Part shown: in pieces, positions 1 through 8,548 of the stretch
How the letters are laid out: every line of letters begins with the position of its first letter
Position numbering within the stretch: position 1 is the stretch's first letter
Assembly (NCBI GenBank): GCA_947074265.1
Contig: CAMTPD010000006.1
Coordinates: forward strand, 1-14,563
Length of the DNA: 14,563 nucleotides
Direction: 5' to 3'
DNA from: an uncultured Porphyromonadaceae bacterium
Lineage (GTDB): Bacteria > Bacteroidota > Bacteroidia > Bacteroidales > CAMTPD01
The notes under the pieces: generated by a model
What the model was told of the DNA's origin: nothing
Database searches by the model: none
Seen by the model: the letters and a program-made list of their open reading frames with translations, nothing else
Position numbers and translations under genes: made by a program

Positions 1-3000
1 GCAAGACGATCACACAACGTTTGCAATACCATCGAAGTATAGTCATCACCTTCCGCCTTCAACTGGTCGAATACCTTTTGCATATTAAAGCCTCCGGTTA
101 CGGCAAAGGCAGCAACATAATCGGTACGTTCCGCCTCAACCGGCATCACATAATCGACCAATGATTTGTAGATACCGTCTGCGCGCTTCTCTTGCTGGCG
201 CAACATCGGGATTACTTCGTTGCCAATCTGCAAATCCTCTCCTACCGCGTTGGCAGGGAAGATACCGTATGTAGCGCGAATACACTTCACATCTTCGTTC
301 ATCAGCATATTGAGAAGGAACTCTGCCTCTTTGTACAACGACAAAGCCTCTTTCGCTTTTTCGCGTTGCTCTTCGGGGAAGGAGTTGATCCAGTTAGAAC
401 GGCACGACTCACAACTGTGAATGTTTACCACTTCACTGAAACGACCCGAAAGTCGCCATGCATGGAAGAAATACACCCAGTTGATATAAGGCAATACATC
501 CTTCACTTGTATTTTATCAATTACTTGAATCCCTTTTCTTGCAGGCTCGGGAACTTCATAATCTCCCCAATTGGCCTGAAAACGAGAAGCAATAGCATCT
601 TTGATCGGAACCAACTCTTTGCGACGTTGCGGAGCCGTTTCACGCAAGCGGGCATACTCTTCACGTAGCTCAGCCACGTAAGCATCCTTTAATTCCGGAT
701 TCAATAACTTCGCCGCAACGATTGGGTTTTGTGAAGCATCGAGCACATGTATAACCGGTGCCGAATAGTTTGGAGCAATCTTCACCGCAGTATGCAGTTT
801 GGAAGTTGTAGCCCCGCCCACCATCAACGGCATTGTCAGACCAGCTTTTTCCATCTCCGCAGCCACGTGACACATTTCATCAAGCGACGGCGTGATAAGT
901 CCGCTCAAACAAACAAAGTCAGGCTTCTCTTCGATAGCCGTTTTTATAATCACTTCGGCAGGAACCATTACACCCAGGTCGATCACCTCGTAATTGTTAC
1001 AAGCCAAAACAATAGACACAATATTTTTACCGATGTCGTGCACGTCGCCTTTTACCGTAGCAAAAACAACCTTTCCTGCTTTGCTTCCACCGCCGGCCTT
1101 CTCAGCCTCGATTGTAGGTTGCAGTATCGATACCGCCTTTTTCATGGTACGAGCCGTCTTCACCACCTGTGGAAGGAACATCTTTCCTTCGCCAAACAGT
1201 TCGCCCACCTTATTCATACCACCCATCAGCGGCTTATCAATCACATCGATTGCACGCGGATATACCGAAAGAGCCTCCTTGATATCCTCTTCGAGGAAGT
1301 CGGCAATACCTTTCACCAACGCATACTCCAAGCGACCATCAAGCGGAAGCGAGCGCCACTCGGCCACTTTCTCCTCTTTCGCAGCACCCGAAGCATCGCC
1401 CTTTTGTTGCTCGGCAACAGTGATCAACTCTTCGGTAGCCTCTTTGCGACGATTCAAGACAACGTCTTCTACAAGGTCGCGTAGTTCGGCAGGGATGTCA
1501 TCGTACATCACCGACGACGAAGGATTCACAATACCCATATCCATTCCCACTTTGATAGCGTGGTAAAGGAATACGGCATGCATTGCTTCACGTATATAAT
1601 TATTTCCTCTAAACGAGAACGATAGGTTACTAACACCACCACTCACCTTAGCACCCGGCAAGTTTTGTTTAATCCACTCTACGGTACGGATAAAGTCGAT
1701 TCCGTAACCAGAGTGTTCTTCGATCCCTGTAGCAATAGCCAAGATATTCGGGTCGAAGATGATATCATTCGGATTGAAGCCCACCTTTTCGGTAAGCAAC
1801 TTATACGCACGCGAACAGATTTCGATGCGACGCTCAAATGTATCAGCCTGTCCTTTTTCATCGAAAGCCATCACCACCGTTGCGGCACCAAGTTGCTTGA
1901 TGATACGGGCATGCTCGAGGAATTGCTCCTCACCCTCTTTCAAGGAAATCGAGTTTACGATACTTTTACCCTGAACACACTTTAGTCCGGCCTCGATCAC
2001 ATCAAACTTCGACGAGTCGATCATCAAAGGAACGCGCGCAATGTCCGGTTCCGCCGCAATCAGATTCAAGAAGGTACACATCTCGTACTTCGTATCGAGC
2101 ATCCCTTCATCCATGTTGATATCGAGCACTTGCGCGCCGTCTTCTACCTGCTTGCGTGCAATGGATAGCGCCTCTTCGTAGTTTTGCTCTTTGATCAAAC
2201 GCAAGAACTTACGACTACCCGCCACGTTACAACGCTCACCTACATTCAAGAAATTGTTTTCGGGACGTACCTCAAACACTTCAAGACCCGACAAGCGAAG
2301 CACATCGTCCACTACAGGTGGCACGTGCGGCTTAGCATCCTTGATAAGATGCGGATACTGAGCAATGTGTCCCGGCGTAGTACCGCAACAACCGCCGATA
2401 ATGTTTACCAGCTGCTCGTCGATGTATTCTTGTACTTGCGGCGCCATTTTCTCCGGCGTCTCATCATACTGTCCGAAACTGTTTGGCAAACCGGCATTCG
2501 GATACGCACTAATATAGTAAGGTGCATTTTTGGCCAACTCTTCGAGGTAAGGCTTCATATCCGAAGCACCAAACGAACAGTTGAGACCGATGCTCACAAT
2601 GTTTGCATGAGCGATCGAAGCAAGAAACGCCGTAAGCGTTTGCCCCGAGAACGTGCGACCACCTTGCGACGAAAGCGTCACCGACACCATGATCGGCAAG
2701 TCTTTACCCGACTCCTTAATCGCATCTTCGGCCGCATGAAGCCCCGCCTTTGCATTAAGAGAGTCGAAGATCGTCTCTACCAATACGATATCTACGCCCC
2801 CTTCGATCAACGCATCGATTTGTTCTTTGTACGAAACATACAAATCGTCGTACGTTACAGCACGGTAAGCCGGGTTGTTTACAGCCGGACTCATCGAGGC
2901 AGTCTTAGTTGTTGGCCCCACCGATCCGGCAACGAAGATCTTCTTCTCCGGATGTTCGGCCATATATTCATCAGCAACTTCACGCCCGATGCGTGCAGCC

Positions 3001-3311
3001 GCAATATTCATTTCCTTCACATACTCCTGCATGCCATAATCTTCCATCGAAATAGAGTTGGCATTGAATGTATTCGTAGCAAAGATATCAGCCCCTGCTT
3101 CTACATATTGTCTGTGAATAGCCTTAATTACATCTGGACTTGTTATACACAACAGGTCGTTGTTTCCTTTAAGCATTTGCTTAAAATCGGCAAAACGTTC
3201 ACCTCTATAATCCTGCTCGGTAAGACCGAAAGTCTGAATCATAGTACCCATTCCGCCATCGAGAATAAGGATTCTCTCCTTTAGTAGGTCAATTAATTGA
3301 GTTCTGCTCAT
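1..3311 (-). CDS. metH: Cobalamin-dependent methionine synthase, C-terminus cut by window edge
   Basis: Transfers a methyl group from 5-methyltetrahydrofolate through cobalamin to homocysteine, making methionine in the cytoplasm. About 1103 codons are visible, and the frame is open to the left edge. The homocysteine/zinc domain (about 1-345) has the zinc ligands C245 (GLNCSFGA) and C308/C309 ([11 protein letters not shown]). A pterin-binding domain follows (about 355-640, with [12 protein letters not shown]), then the cap and cobalamin domain with DVHDIG at 756-761, where H758 is the lower cobalt ligand. The AdoMet reactivation domain (from about 900) is recognisable by a WxxFFxxW-type segment and [10 protein letters not shown]. 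Residue numbers run within two of E. coli MetH (1227 aa), so roughly 120 residues are missing. The ATG overlaps the stop of the upstream Gate gene as ATGA, which suggests translational coupling. It is the last gene of the likely umuD-to-metH operon. Confidence 0.97.
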   Translation of the reverse strand, partial: MSRTQLIDLLKERILILDGGMGTMIQTFGLTEQDYRGERFADFKQMLKGNNDLLCITSPDVIKAIHRQYVEAGADIFATNTFNANSISMEDYGMQEYVKEMNIAAARIGREVADEYMAEHPEKKIFVAGSVGPTTKTASMSPAVNNPAYRAVTYDDLYVSYKEQIDALIEGGVDIVLVETIFDSLNAKAGLHAAEDAIKESGKDLPIMVSVTLSSQGGRTFSGQTLTAFLASIAHANIVSIGLNCSFGASDMKPYLEELAKNAPYYISAYPNAGLPNSFGQYDETPEKMAPQVQEYIDEQLVNIIGGCCGTTPGHIAQYPHLIKDAKPHVPPVVDDVLRLSGLEVFEVRPENNFLNVGERCNVAGSRKFLRLIKEQNYEEALSIARKQVEDGAQVLDINMDEGMLDTKYEMCTFLNLIAAEPDIARVPLMIDSSKFDVIEAGLKCVQGKSIVNSISLKEGEEQFLEHARIIKQLGAATVVMAFDEKGQADTFERRIEICSRAYKLLTEKVGFNPNDIIFDPNILAIATGIEEHSGYGIDFIRTVEWIKQNLPGAKVSGGVSNLSFSFRGNNYIREAMHAVFLYHAIKVGMDMGIVNPSSSVMYDDIPAELRDLVEDVVLNRRKEATEELITVAEQQKGDASGAAKEEKVAEWRSLPLDGRLEYALVKGIADFLEEDIKEALSVYPRAIDVIDKPLMGGMNKVGELFGEGKMFLPQVVKTARTMKKAVSILQPTIEAEKAGGGSKAGKVVFATVKGDVHDIGKNIVSIVLACNNYEVIDLGVMVPAEVIIKTAIEEKPDFVCLSGLITPSLDEMCHVAAEMEKAGLTMPLMVGGATTSKLHTAVKIAPNYSAPVIHVLDASQNPIVAAKLLNPELKDAYVAELREEYARLRETAPQRRKELVPIKDAIASRFQANWGDYEVPEPARKGIQVIDKIQVKDVLPYINWVYFFHAWRLSGRFSEVVNIHSCESCRSNWINSFPEEQREKAKEALSLYKEAEFLLNMLMNEDVKCIRATYGIFPANAVGEDLQIGNEVIPMLRQQEKRADGIYKSLVDYVMPVEAERTDYVAAFAVTGGFNMQKVFDQLKAEGDDYTSMVLQTLCDRL

Positions 3312-4276
3312 CTATTTAAGTTCTGTCTGGTTTTAAATCTACCTTGAAGCAATTGCTCCCAGGCATTCGTTAGAAAACGCTTGGTCCATACCACCGCCAT
3401 CGCAAAAACGATACGCGGAGCAACAACCCAAAACACAGGGATGCCCAAAGCCGAAAATACCAAAGAATCCTCAAGCAAGGAATGTGACATTGCCAAGTGA
3501 TAATTCAATAGATCGCTTTCTTCGAGCGTTATTTGTTTTTCATCAATTTGTTCAATCATAATGGCCCCGCCGTAAGCAAGCCCTACCATATTACCGATAA
3601 GCCAAAGCATCGCACTATTGTCTGATAAACCAAACACGCGCATCAGCGGTTTGAAGTAGCCCGACAACTTGCGCATCAGTTTAAACTCCTCGAGCACATA
3701 GTGTAAAATCATCAAAGCCGTTACTACCCACAAAATGGTTACAATCACCGAAAGCGAACTCTCGGCCCAAAGTAAAAACACCTCTCCAAGCGAGTTGCAT
3801 GCCACGGCGCTACCGCCCGACTGAGCCAACGCCACGTCGTATTGCGGCATTATCGCATTGAGCGAAAAGGCTGCTACAAAGCTCATCACAATGCGAAGTA
3901 TAAACATGCCGATCCAGGAAGAACCTGTTTTGGCTTGAATCGAGCATTCTACAAAAAGATTGTGAGAGATCAGGCACATCATTGCCAGGATGGTAGCTTC
4001 GCGCACCGAGAGAGACATGGATGTAATCAAAGCAATGGGAGCATAAAGCGGAGTAAAAATACTGGTAAGAAAAATGATTGCTGTTTCGCCGGGAAGCCCC
4101 ATTCCCGAAAACACCGGATTCAGATAACCGGAAAAAAGGTCTAGCAAACCCGAATACTGTAGCAAGCGCACCAGCAACGAGATTGGTAATATGATTTTAA
4201 ATAACCAAATGCAGGTCTTTAAAGCTTTGGGAAGTGCCTTGCGAACACTTCCCCATATTCTTTTAATCAGCTGCAT
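3308..4276 (-). CDS. Nucleoside-recognition (Gate) domain membrane protein
   Basis: A 322-residue polytopic inner-membrane protein of the nucleoside recognition/Gate family, which includes the spore maturation proteins SpmA and SpmB and parts of nucleoside transporters. Hydrophobic segments cover most of the chain. Two related halves are visible: the first contains SHNLFVE after a hydrophobic stretch, and the second contains SHSLLEDS in a similar place, consistent with an SpmA-SpmB-like fusion. The substrate is not known from sequence. I chose the ATG at 4276, one base after the smpB stop, over an in-frame ATG at 4306 that would overlap smpB by 29 nt and add ten charged residues. The stop shares ATGA with the metH start. 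The coupling to smpB and metH is positional only. Confidence 0.85.
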   Translation of the reverse strand: MQLIKRIWGSVRKALPKALKTCIWLFKIILPISLLVRLLQYSGLLDLFSGYLNPVFSGMGLPGETAIIFLTSIFTPLYAPIALITSMSLSVREATILAMMCLISHNLFVECSIQAKTGSSWIGMFILRIVMSFVAAFSLNAIMPQYDVALAQSGGSAVACNSLGEVFLLWAESSLSVIVTILWVVTALMILHYVLEEFKLMRKLSGYFKPLMRVFGLSDNSAMLWLIGNMVGLAYGGAIMIEQIDEKQITLEESDLLNYHLAMSHSLLEDSLVFSALGIPVFWVVAPRIVFAMAVVWTKRFLTNAWEQLLQGRFKTRQNLNR

Positions 4277-4277
4277 C

Positions 4278-4739
4278 TTATTTTTTAAACGCTCTGTCCA
4301 TCGCACGTTTGTCTTCGCGCTCTTTTAGCGAGTTACGTTTGTCGTACGACTTTTTACCCTTTGCGGTAGCCACAACCACCTTCACCAATCCGCGTTCGTT
4401 AAGAAACATACGCACAGGAACAATAGTCAAGCCCGTTGTTTTAGTAGCTGCCTCTATACTCTTAAGCTCTTTGCGATTGAGCAAAAGCTTGCGATCACGA
4501 CGCGCCGCATGGTTGTTGTACGATCCGTAAAAGTACTCGGCGATATACATGTTCTTCACCCACAGTTCGCCATTTGCAAAGAAACAAAACGTATCTACCA
4601 AACTTGCTTTTCCCTGACGAATCGATTTGATTTCGGTACCGGTAAGCACGATACCGGCCGTAAAGGTATCGATCAATTCATAATCGAACGTAGCACGCTT
4701 GTTCTTTATCTGTATATTATTCGGCTTATTATCTTTCAT
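4278..4739 (-). CDS. smpB: SsrA-binding protein SmpB
   Basis: Binds tmRNA and delivers it to stalled ribosomes for trans-translation, which releases the ribosome and tags the unfinished protein. The 153 residues match the usual SmpB length. Family marks are visible in order: [20 protein letters not shown] near the N-terminus, the [14 protein letters not shown] segment, [17 protein letters not shown] in the middle, and a lysine- and arginine-rich tail ([17 protein letters not shown]) of the kind that enters the ribosomal mRNA channel. The stop is one base upstream of the Gate-protein ATG, and the start lies 18 nt after the Yip1-like gene. No ssrA (tmRNA) gene was recognised in this window. Confidence 0.97.
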   Translation of the reverse strand: MKDNKPNNIQIKNKRATFDYELIDTFTAGIVLTGTEIKSIRQGKASLVDTFCFFANGELWVKNMYIAEYFYGSYNNHAARRDRKLLLNRKELKSIEAATKTTGLTIVPVRMFLNERGLVKVVVATAKGKKSYDKRNSLKEREDKRAMDRAFKK

Positions 4740-4757
4740 AACATTGTTGTTTTGTGC

Positions 4758-5318
4758 CTACAAAGAAGGCATTAAAAATGAAATAATCCCTCTGACAATA
4801 GCAGGAGCACCCAAAATGATAACCGAAGCCACGATCATAAACTTCATGCGCGTCGCTTCTTGTATCTGCATAAATGACTCCGAGCCTTCGTAAATGATAT
4901 ATATTGCGTATAGCCCGAGTATCTGAAGGAAGAAAAACTCCGGAATCAACGTAAGCATGATTTGCAATGCATACGTAATACACGATGCATAAGCCACAAA
5001 ACGCTGACATTGCTTAAAGCTGAGTTCGACACGAAAAAGGCGTTCCATTGCTTCTCGCAGCAATACAGAAGCCAGGTAAAAGCCTCCGGCAAATTGAATT
5101 AACACACGAATCGAATCTTTCAATGCTATTTGAATATCAAACTCTTTTCGTGTAAACAGCACTCCGAGAAAGGCTGCCAACGACATCATTCCGATAAGCG
5201 GATACACAAATCGGCTTAGGTAATCGTCCTTTTTATCCTCCCATTTAGCAAGGCGCGCCCATGTACGTCCGGGCTGGCTCACCATCAATACGATTATTTG
5301 AAATATCTCTTTATACAT
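4758..5318 (-). CDS. Yip1-like integral membrane protein
   Basis: A 186-residue protein with about five hydrophobic segments after a short amphipathic N-terminus. The pattern (PGRTWARLAKWED, then FVYPLIGMMSLAAFLGVLF, later a run of closely spaced helices) resembles the bacterial Yip1/DUF1282 membrane family. No catalytic motif is visible and the function is unknown. It lies 37 nt after the umuD-like gene and 18 nt before smpB on the same strand, so co-transcription is likely. The family assignment rests on topology and general resemblance, so it is less certain than that of its neighbours. Confidence 0.75.
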   Translation of the reverse strand: MYKEIFQIIVLMVSQPGRTWARLAKWEDKKDDYLSRFVYPLIGMMSLAAFLGVLFTRKEFDIQIALKDSIRVLIQFAGGFYLASVLLREAMERLFRVELSFKQCQRFVAYASCITYALQIMLTLIPEFFFLQILGLYAIYIIYEGSESFMQIQEATRMKFMIVASVIILGAPAIVRGIISFLMPSL

Positions 5319-5355
5319 ATATGAACGCTATTAGTTTCACAAAGTTATCAAATTA

Positions 5356-5811
5356 TCAAAATTTCTTGATAACATAAGTAAGAATTCCCCATACTACAAA
5401 ATCATTTTCGGCAGTTACCCGAATCGGCTTATACGAATCGTTGGCCGGCATCAGCCACACCTCTTTAGCCTTTATCTCGATACGTTTCAGGGTAAACTCA
5501 CCATCAAGACAACACACGGCAACACAACCGTTGCGAGGATTCAGAGACTTATCCACCACAAGCAAGTCGCCGTCGTCAATACCCGCATCGCACATCGAGT
5601 GTCCGCTTGCCCGAGCCAAGAACGTTGCAGCCTTATTCTTGATAAGGACTTCGTTGAGATCAATCCCTTGTGTTACGTAGTCGGCAGCCGGACTCGGAAA
5701 GCCCGCCTTGATCGTCTCGCAATAAGGTAACTCCATCTTCTCATTCTCGCACAGCGGATTCAGTATGGATACACACACTTCTTCTTTATTATCCATGTTT
5801 TCTTTTACCAT
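5356..5811 (-). CDS. umuD: UmuD-like S24 peptidase (SOS mutagenesis protein)
   Basis: A LexA/UmuD-type self-cleaving serine-lysine peptidase. In known systems RecA-stimulated cleavage yields UmuD', the partner of the UmuC polymerase. The 151 residues contain an Ala36-Gly37 cleavage site (KAGFPSPA), the nucleophile Ser72 in GHSM, and the general base Lys109 in FTLKR. The spacings G-to-S (35) and S-to-K (37) equal those of E. coli UmuD (G25, S60, K97). There is no helix-turn-helix N-terminus, which argues against LexA. An alternative start is the Met at 5796 (Met6). No umuC is adjacent on either side, although umuDC pairs are usual. It appears to be the first gene of the operon running to metH. 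A -7-like box TATATTTG lies about 145 nt upstream. Confidence 0.92.
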   Translation of the reverse strand: MVKENMDNKEEVCVSILNPLCENEKMELPYCETIKAGFPSPAADYVTQGIDLNEVLIKNKAATFLARASGHSMCDAGIDDGDLLVVDKSLNPRNGCVAVCCLDGEFTLKRIEIKAKEVWLMPANDSYKPIRVTAENDFVVWGILTYVIKKF

Positions 5812-5891
5812 GACTTCACTTGCTGCAAAACAGTAATCTTGTTTTTATTGTTTAATGTTATAGTAACCGGATAGTGTTGTTTGTTCTAAGC

Positions 5892-5901
5892 CAACATGTT
5901 G
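5892..5901. repeat. Perfect 10-bp palindrome CAACATGTTG upstream of umuD
   Basis: A perfect dyad in the divergent gap between umuD and the BFN gene. It could be an operator half-site pair, but no bacterial LexA-box type I know in this phylum matches it with confidence. The core CAACATGT recurs in two other gaps of this window (9992-9999 and 11952-11959). Confidence 0.35.
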
Positions 5902-5954
5902 ATCGCGAAAATAACATTTAAAGATCAAACGGACTTTCGCCTATCCTTGTTATG

Positions 5955-5962
5955 CAAATATA
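5955..5962 (-). promoter_or_regulatory. Possible Bacteroidetes -7 box for the umuD operon
   Basis: TATATTTG on the minus strand is an exact match to the Bacteroides -7 consensus TAnnTTTG. A TTG lies 23 nt upstream, slightly beyond the usual 19-21 nt spacing, so the -33 element is weak. If it is used, the umuD leader would be about 135 nt and would include the palindrome CAACATGTTG (5892-5901) and a 6-bp inverted repeat GCGAAA/TTTCGC (5905-5910, 5935-5940). Confidence 0.4.
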
Positions 5963-6023
5963 AGCAGAAAACGTGATTTCATTTACAACTTGACTTTGCT
6001 ACATTGCAATAAACGACGAATTG

Positions 6024-6057
6024 TTTTTGAAGAGTCAAATAACTTTCCTTATTTTGT
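6024..6057 (+). promoter_or_regulatory. Possible Bacteroidetes promoter for the BFN gene
   Basis: A TTTTTG element at 6024-6029 is followed after 20 nt by TATTTTGT at 6050-6057, close to the TTTG-N19-21-TAnnTTTG pattern of Bacteroidetes sigma factors though one base short in the -7 box. It lies 34 nt before the chosen ATG at 6092. Confidence 0.35.
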
Positions 6058-6091
6058 AATGCATCAAAGCAACCTTATTCACGATTTGATC

Positions 6092-6703
6092 ATGAAAGTA
6101 AAACTTAATCTACAAGGTATAACAACCAACCAACTTCAGTCTGGCGCTTATGCCTTGATACTGGAAGAGGAAAACGGAAACAGACGTATTCCTGTAATTA
6201 TCGGGGCAGCCGAGGCACAATCCATTGCAATTGCAATCGAAAAGCTAGAACCACCACGCCCACTTACACACGACTTGTTTCTCAACTTTGCAAAAGCTTA
6301 CAACATAAAGCTCATCGAGGTAATGATCTATCGTTTCGAAGACGGTATCTTCTACTCCGAACTTTTGTTTGACAACGGCACCAGCAAACAAACGATAGAC
6401 TCGCGCACTTCAGACGCTATCGCCCTGGCATTACGCTCCGACGCGCCTATCTATGCAAACGAATCGGTGCTCGATATAGCCGGAATTACGGTAGACCCTA
6501 TGCAGGAAGATGACGAAGAAGACGCACCGGAAAAGCCGGCAGCCAAGCCTCAACCCGCATCGTATACACTACAAGACTTGAGCAAAAACGAGCTGAATGA
6601 AGAGTTGCAAGACGCTTTGAAAAAAGAAAACTACGAGTATGCTTCGCAAATCAGAGACGAGATAAAGCGAAGAGACGAAGAGATAACAACAGAACAAAAA
6701 TAG
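6092..6703 (+). CDS. Bifunctional nuclease (BFN/DUF151) domain protein with UVR motif
   Basis: A 203-residue cytoplasmic protein. The first ~130 residues are a DUF151/BFN domain (LQGITTNQ, then LILEEENGNRRIPVIIGAAEAQSIA split over two strands, and SRTSDAIALALRSDAPIYA), a fold linked to nuclease activity in plants and to stress proteins in bacteria. An acidic linker rich in Asp and Glu follows, and then a C-terminal UvrB/UvrC-type helical hairpin (about 157-195, with YEYASQIRDEIKRRDEE). I chose the ATG at 6092, which begins MKVKLNLQGIT and fits the family. The longer in-frame start at 5990 adds 34 unrelated residues and would lie upstream of the likely promoter. It is divergent from umuD. A DNA-related role is suggested by the domains but not shown. 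Confidence 0.9.
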   Translation: MKVKLNLQGITTNQLQSGAYALILEEENGNRRIPVIIGAAEAQSIAIAIEKLEPPRPLTHDLFLNFAKAYNIKLIEVMIYRFEDGIFYSELLFDNGTSKQTIDSRTSDAIALALRSDAPIYANESVLDIAGITVDPMQEDDEEDAPEKPAAKPQPASYTLQDLSKNELNEELQDALKKENYEYASQIRDEIKRRDEEITTEQK

Positions 6704-6724
6704 GCTATCAAGCCTTTCAAAACA

Positions 6725-6775
6725 AAAAGCATCTTCGGCTGATGCACGCAATCGGATCAATCGAAGATCGCTTTT
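6725..6775 (+). terminator. Probable terminator with competing hairpin after the BFN gene
   Basis: AAAAGCATCTTCG (6725-6737) pairs with CGAAGATCGCTTTT (6762-6775) with one bulged C. The loop is 24 nt and the stem ends in a T run. Inside it a second hairpin GCATC-TTCGGCT-GATGC (6729-6745) uses the same left arm, so the two cannot form together. On the minus strand that smaller hairpin is followed by TTTTTGTTTT, so it could also stop antisense transcription. Confidence 0.5.
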
Positions 6776-6804
6776 ATCACCTTAAATCTAAATCACACAT
6801 ACAC

Positions 6805-8028
6805 ATGAAAAAAACATGCATCTACGGCTTTGCCTTTGCGGCATTGCTAGCCTCGTGTACAACCACCGCAAAGCAGGAATCTCTGCAATCTATCAACGTA
6901 CAACAAGCATACCCCGACAAGGAAGTAAAACTATCTCAGATAGCAAACGTTACCTATGTGCAGCCCAAAGCACAAGGCTCGGAGTTTCTGGTAAAAAGCT
7001 CTCCCGCGGATATTACGCAAAACGCCATCTTAATCGTAGAACGCGAAAATGGCAACGTCGTGCTGTTTGACAAAAAAGGCACTCCCCTCTCGCAGTTTAA
7101 CAAACTAGGACAAGGTCCCGAAGAATATACCTACATCCTTCAAGCCCTGTACGATGAAACAAAGAAAGAAGTATACATCGGCGACAGGCAAAAGATCTGT
7201 GTATATACTCCCGAAGGCCAATTCAAACGATTGCTACGCCTTCCGACCGGAACCGTGCTAAACGAACTCTACAGCTTCGACGACAACACACTCATTGCCT
7301 ATGACATATCACTTTCCGTCAAGCAAGCTATGAAACGTATGAATGCCATGCTGAATGCACCGCTACAAAACAACGACGAAATACCTACGGGATACGGAGC
7401 ATCCTTTGTCTTGATCTCGAAAACAGATGGCAGTTTGGTCAAAGAAATACCTGTATATGAAAACGACGAGATACAAGTAGGAGCAGAAATGCCGATGGGC
7501 GATATCGTCTCCGTGATACCGCCAAGATGGAATGCATTAACCCCATCTACCGACGGCTTCACCATCAACAGCAAGCAACAAGACACCATCTTCGTGTTTA
7601 ATCGGGCGCAAGCTTTACTACCTCTCGTCGTAAAGACGCCGCCGTATCTAAGCATGAGTGCGCCCCGATCGGCTATGCCTTACTTCATGCAGTGTGCCGA
7701 CTATAACTTCATGATCACAACAGTATTGAACAAGCCCGACGGGTACAAATCGGTACTTGGTCCGTTCGAAGCAACTTATTTAATGCAAGATCGCAAAGAC
7801 AATGCCATCTATAAGCAAAAGATAGTCTTCGACGACTACAGCGGCAAACAAGCAGATATCTATTCACTCTCCTTGGCTTCAAGCACTCCGATATGTACAA
7901 TCGAGTTCACCATCCCCGAGCTGAAAGAAGCCCTTGCAGCTAATAAACTCACAGGCACTTTGAAGCAACTCGCCGAGTCTTCTGCCGAAGACGACAACAG
8001 CGTTATCGCCATCATCACACCTAATTAA
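6805..8028 (+). CDS. 6-bladed beta-propeller lipoprotein
   Basis: A 407-residue secreted lipoprotein. The N-terminus MKKTCIYGFAFAALLASC is a type II signal peptide with lipobox L-A-S-C18. The mature part shows the Bacteroidetes 6-bladed beta-propeller (NHL-like) pattern: an opening strand KLSQIANVTYVQP, blade-like repeats such as VVLFDKKGTPLSQFNKLGQG ending in GQGPEEY (102-108), then VYIGDRQKICVYTPEGQF. These proteins are very common in Bacteroidales, and their ligands are mostly unknown. I chose the ATG at 6805 because it gives the signal peptide; the longer frame from 6742 adds 21 residues that would mask it. It appears to be a single gene with a strong terminator behind it and no SusC/SusD partner in the window. 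Confidence 0.88.
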   Translation: MKKTCIYGFAFAALLASCTTTAKQESLQSINVQQAYPDKEVKLSQIANVTYVQPKAQGSEFLVKSSPADITQNAILIVERENGNVVLFDKKGTPLSQFNKLGQGPEEYTYILQALYDETKKEVYIGDRQKICVYTPEGQFKRLLRLPTGTVLNELYSFDDNTLIAYDISLSVKQAMKRMNAMLNAPLQNNDEIPTGYGASFVLISKTDGSLVKEIPVYENDEIQVGAEMPMGDIVSVIPPRWNALTPSTDGFTINSKQQDTIFVFNRAQALLPLVVKTPPYLSMSAPRSAMPYFMQCADYNFMITTVLNKPDGYKSVLGPFEATYLMQDRKDNAIYKQKIVFDDYSGKQADIYSLSLASSTPICTIEFTIPELKEALAANKLTGTLKQLAESSAEDDNSVIAIITPN

Positions 8029-8099
8029 GCACCATGCAGAAACAAGCCGATTGCAAAGACAATCGAGCATCATCAGCACTTTTATTCGTATTAAATAGT

Positions 8100-8140
8100 A
8101 AACGAGGTAATCAAGTATGGTTGCCTCGTTTTATTTTATC
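8100..8140 (+). terminator. Strong rho-independent terminator after the propeller gene
   Basis: AAACGAGGTAATC (8100-8112) pairs with GGTTGCCTCGTTT (8119-8131) over 13 positions with two G-T wobbles, around a 6-nt loop. TTTATTTTAT follows. It ends transcription of the lipoprotein gene. Confidence 0.9.
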
Positions 8141-8316
8141 AATATACAATAACCCATCGTTTGAGCGGAGAGGCAAAATGGTATTTGGAAGGGCGCAGAA
8201 TGGTTTTTAGGGGTATTTTGCGTTGTAGATGGAAGATTTTGTCGGATTTTGCGGGTTCAGAAAATGGGGTTTTCGAGGGGATGATGTTGGGTTTTTACTC
8301 GTATTTTGAAGCGTTC

Positions 8317-8372
8317 GGGCAAGAACCATGCATGGTTTTTCCCAAAAGGTCGTTTGGTTTGGGCAAAAACCT
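8317..8372. repeat. Nested inverted repeats of a GGGCAAAAACC-like unit
   Basis: Three copies of one unit alternate in direction: GGGCAAGAACC (8317-8327, plus), GGTTTTTCCC (8334-8343, minus) and GGGCAAAAACC (8362-8372, plus). The first pair surrounds the perfect 14-bp palindrome AACCATGCATGGTT (8324-8337). The second pair forms a stem of about 13 bp with one bulge. Either of two hairpins can form, sharing the middle copy. Confidence 0.7.
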
Positions 8373-8443
8373 TACTTTCTTCTCGAAAAAAGCTCTTTTC
8401 CTTTTTTTGAGTCGCTGGTTTTCTTTCCGTAAAGAGTCTTTTT

Positions 8444-8459
8444 AGTCACCGCAGTGACT
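8444..8459. repeat. Short dyad AGTCAC-CGCA-GTGACT
   Basis: A perfect 6-bp inverted repeat around a 4-nt loop. It follows a T run (8439-8443) and stands just before the tandem repeat block. It belongs to the same cluster of small palindromes and has no known role. Confidence 0.5.
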
Positions 8460-8484
8460 GCTTTTACTTATAACGAAGAGTGTA

Positions 8485-8548
8485 AAAACTTTTCACGGTG
8501 AATGCAAACACTATTCACGGTAACGTAAAACAGTCTTCATTGAAAACG
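8485..8548. repeat. Three contiguous 21-22 bp imperfect tandem repeats
   Basis: Units at 8485-8505, 8506-8526 and 8527-8548 share the pattern AAAAC, four variable bases, then TTCACGGTGAA or a decayed form (TTCACGGTAAC, TTCATTGAAAA). The first unit has a palindromic centre TTCAC-G-GTGAA. The units touch without spacers, so this is not a CRISPR array. Confidence 0.65.

Noticed and set aside
2184..3284. 366-codon open frame on the plus strand, and other long plus-strand frames between 192 and 1985
   Set aside because: They lie antisense to metH, whose domains and metal ligands are complete. Their products are rich in His, Arg and Ser and match no family.
4740..4757. ssrA (tmRNA) gene next to smpB
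   Set aside because: Flanking gaps are only 18 nt and 1 nt, and no tRNA-like ends or tag frame were recognised elsewhere in the window.
5353..5372. TTATCAA-AATTTC-TTGATAA hairpin at the end of umuD as a terminator
   Set aside because: The stem is only 7 bp and AT-rich, overlaps the stop codon and has no T run on the minus strand. The next gene starts 37 nt later on the same strand.
8161..8445. 94-codon open frame in the gap after the propeller gene
   Set aside because: It starts with TTG, has odd Gly/Phe/Trp-rich content and contains the inverted repeats. It is better explained as non-coding DNA.
8485..8548. CRISPR array
   Set aside because: The units are contiguous without spacers, only three in number and diverge from one another. 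No cas gene is present.
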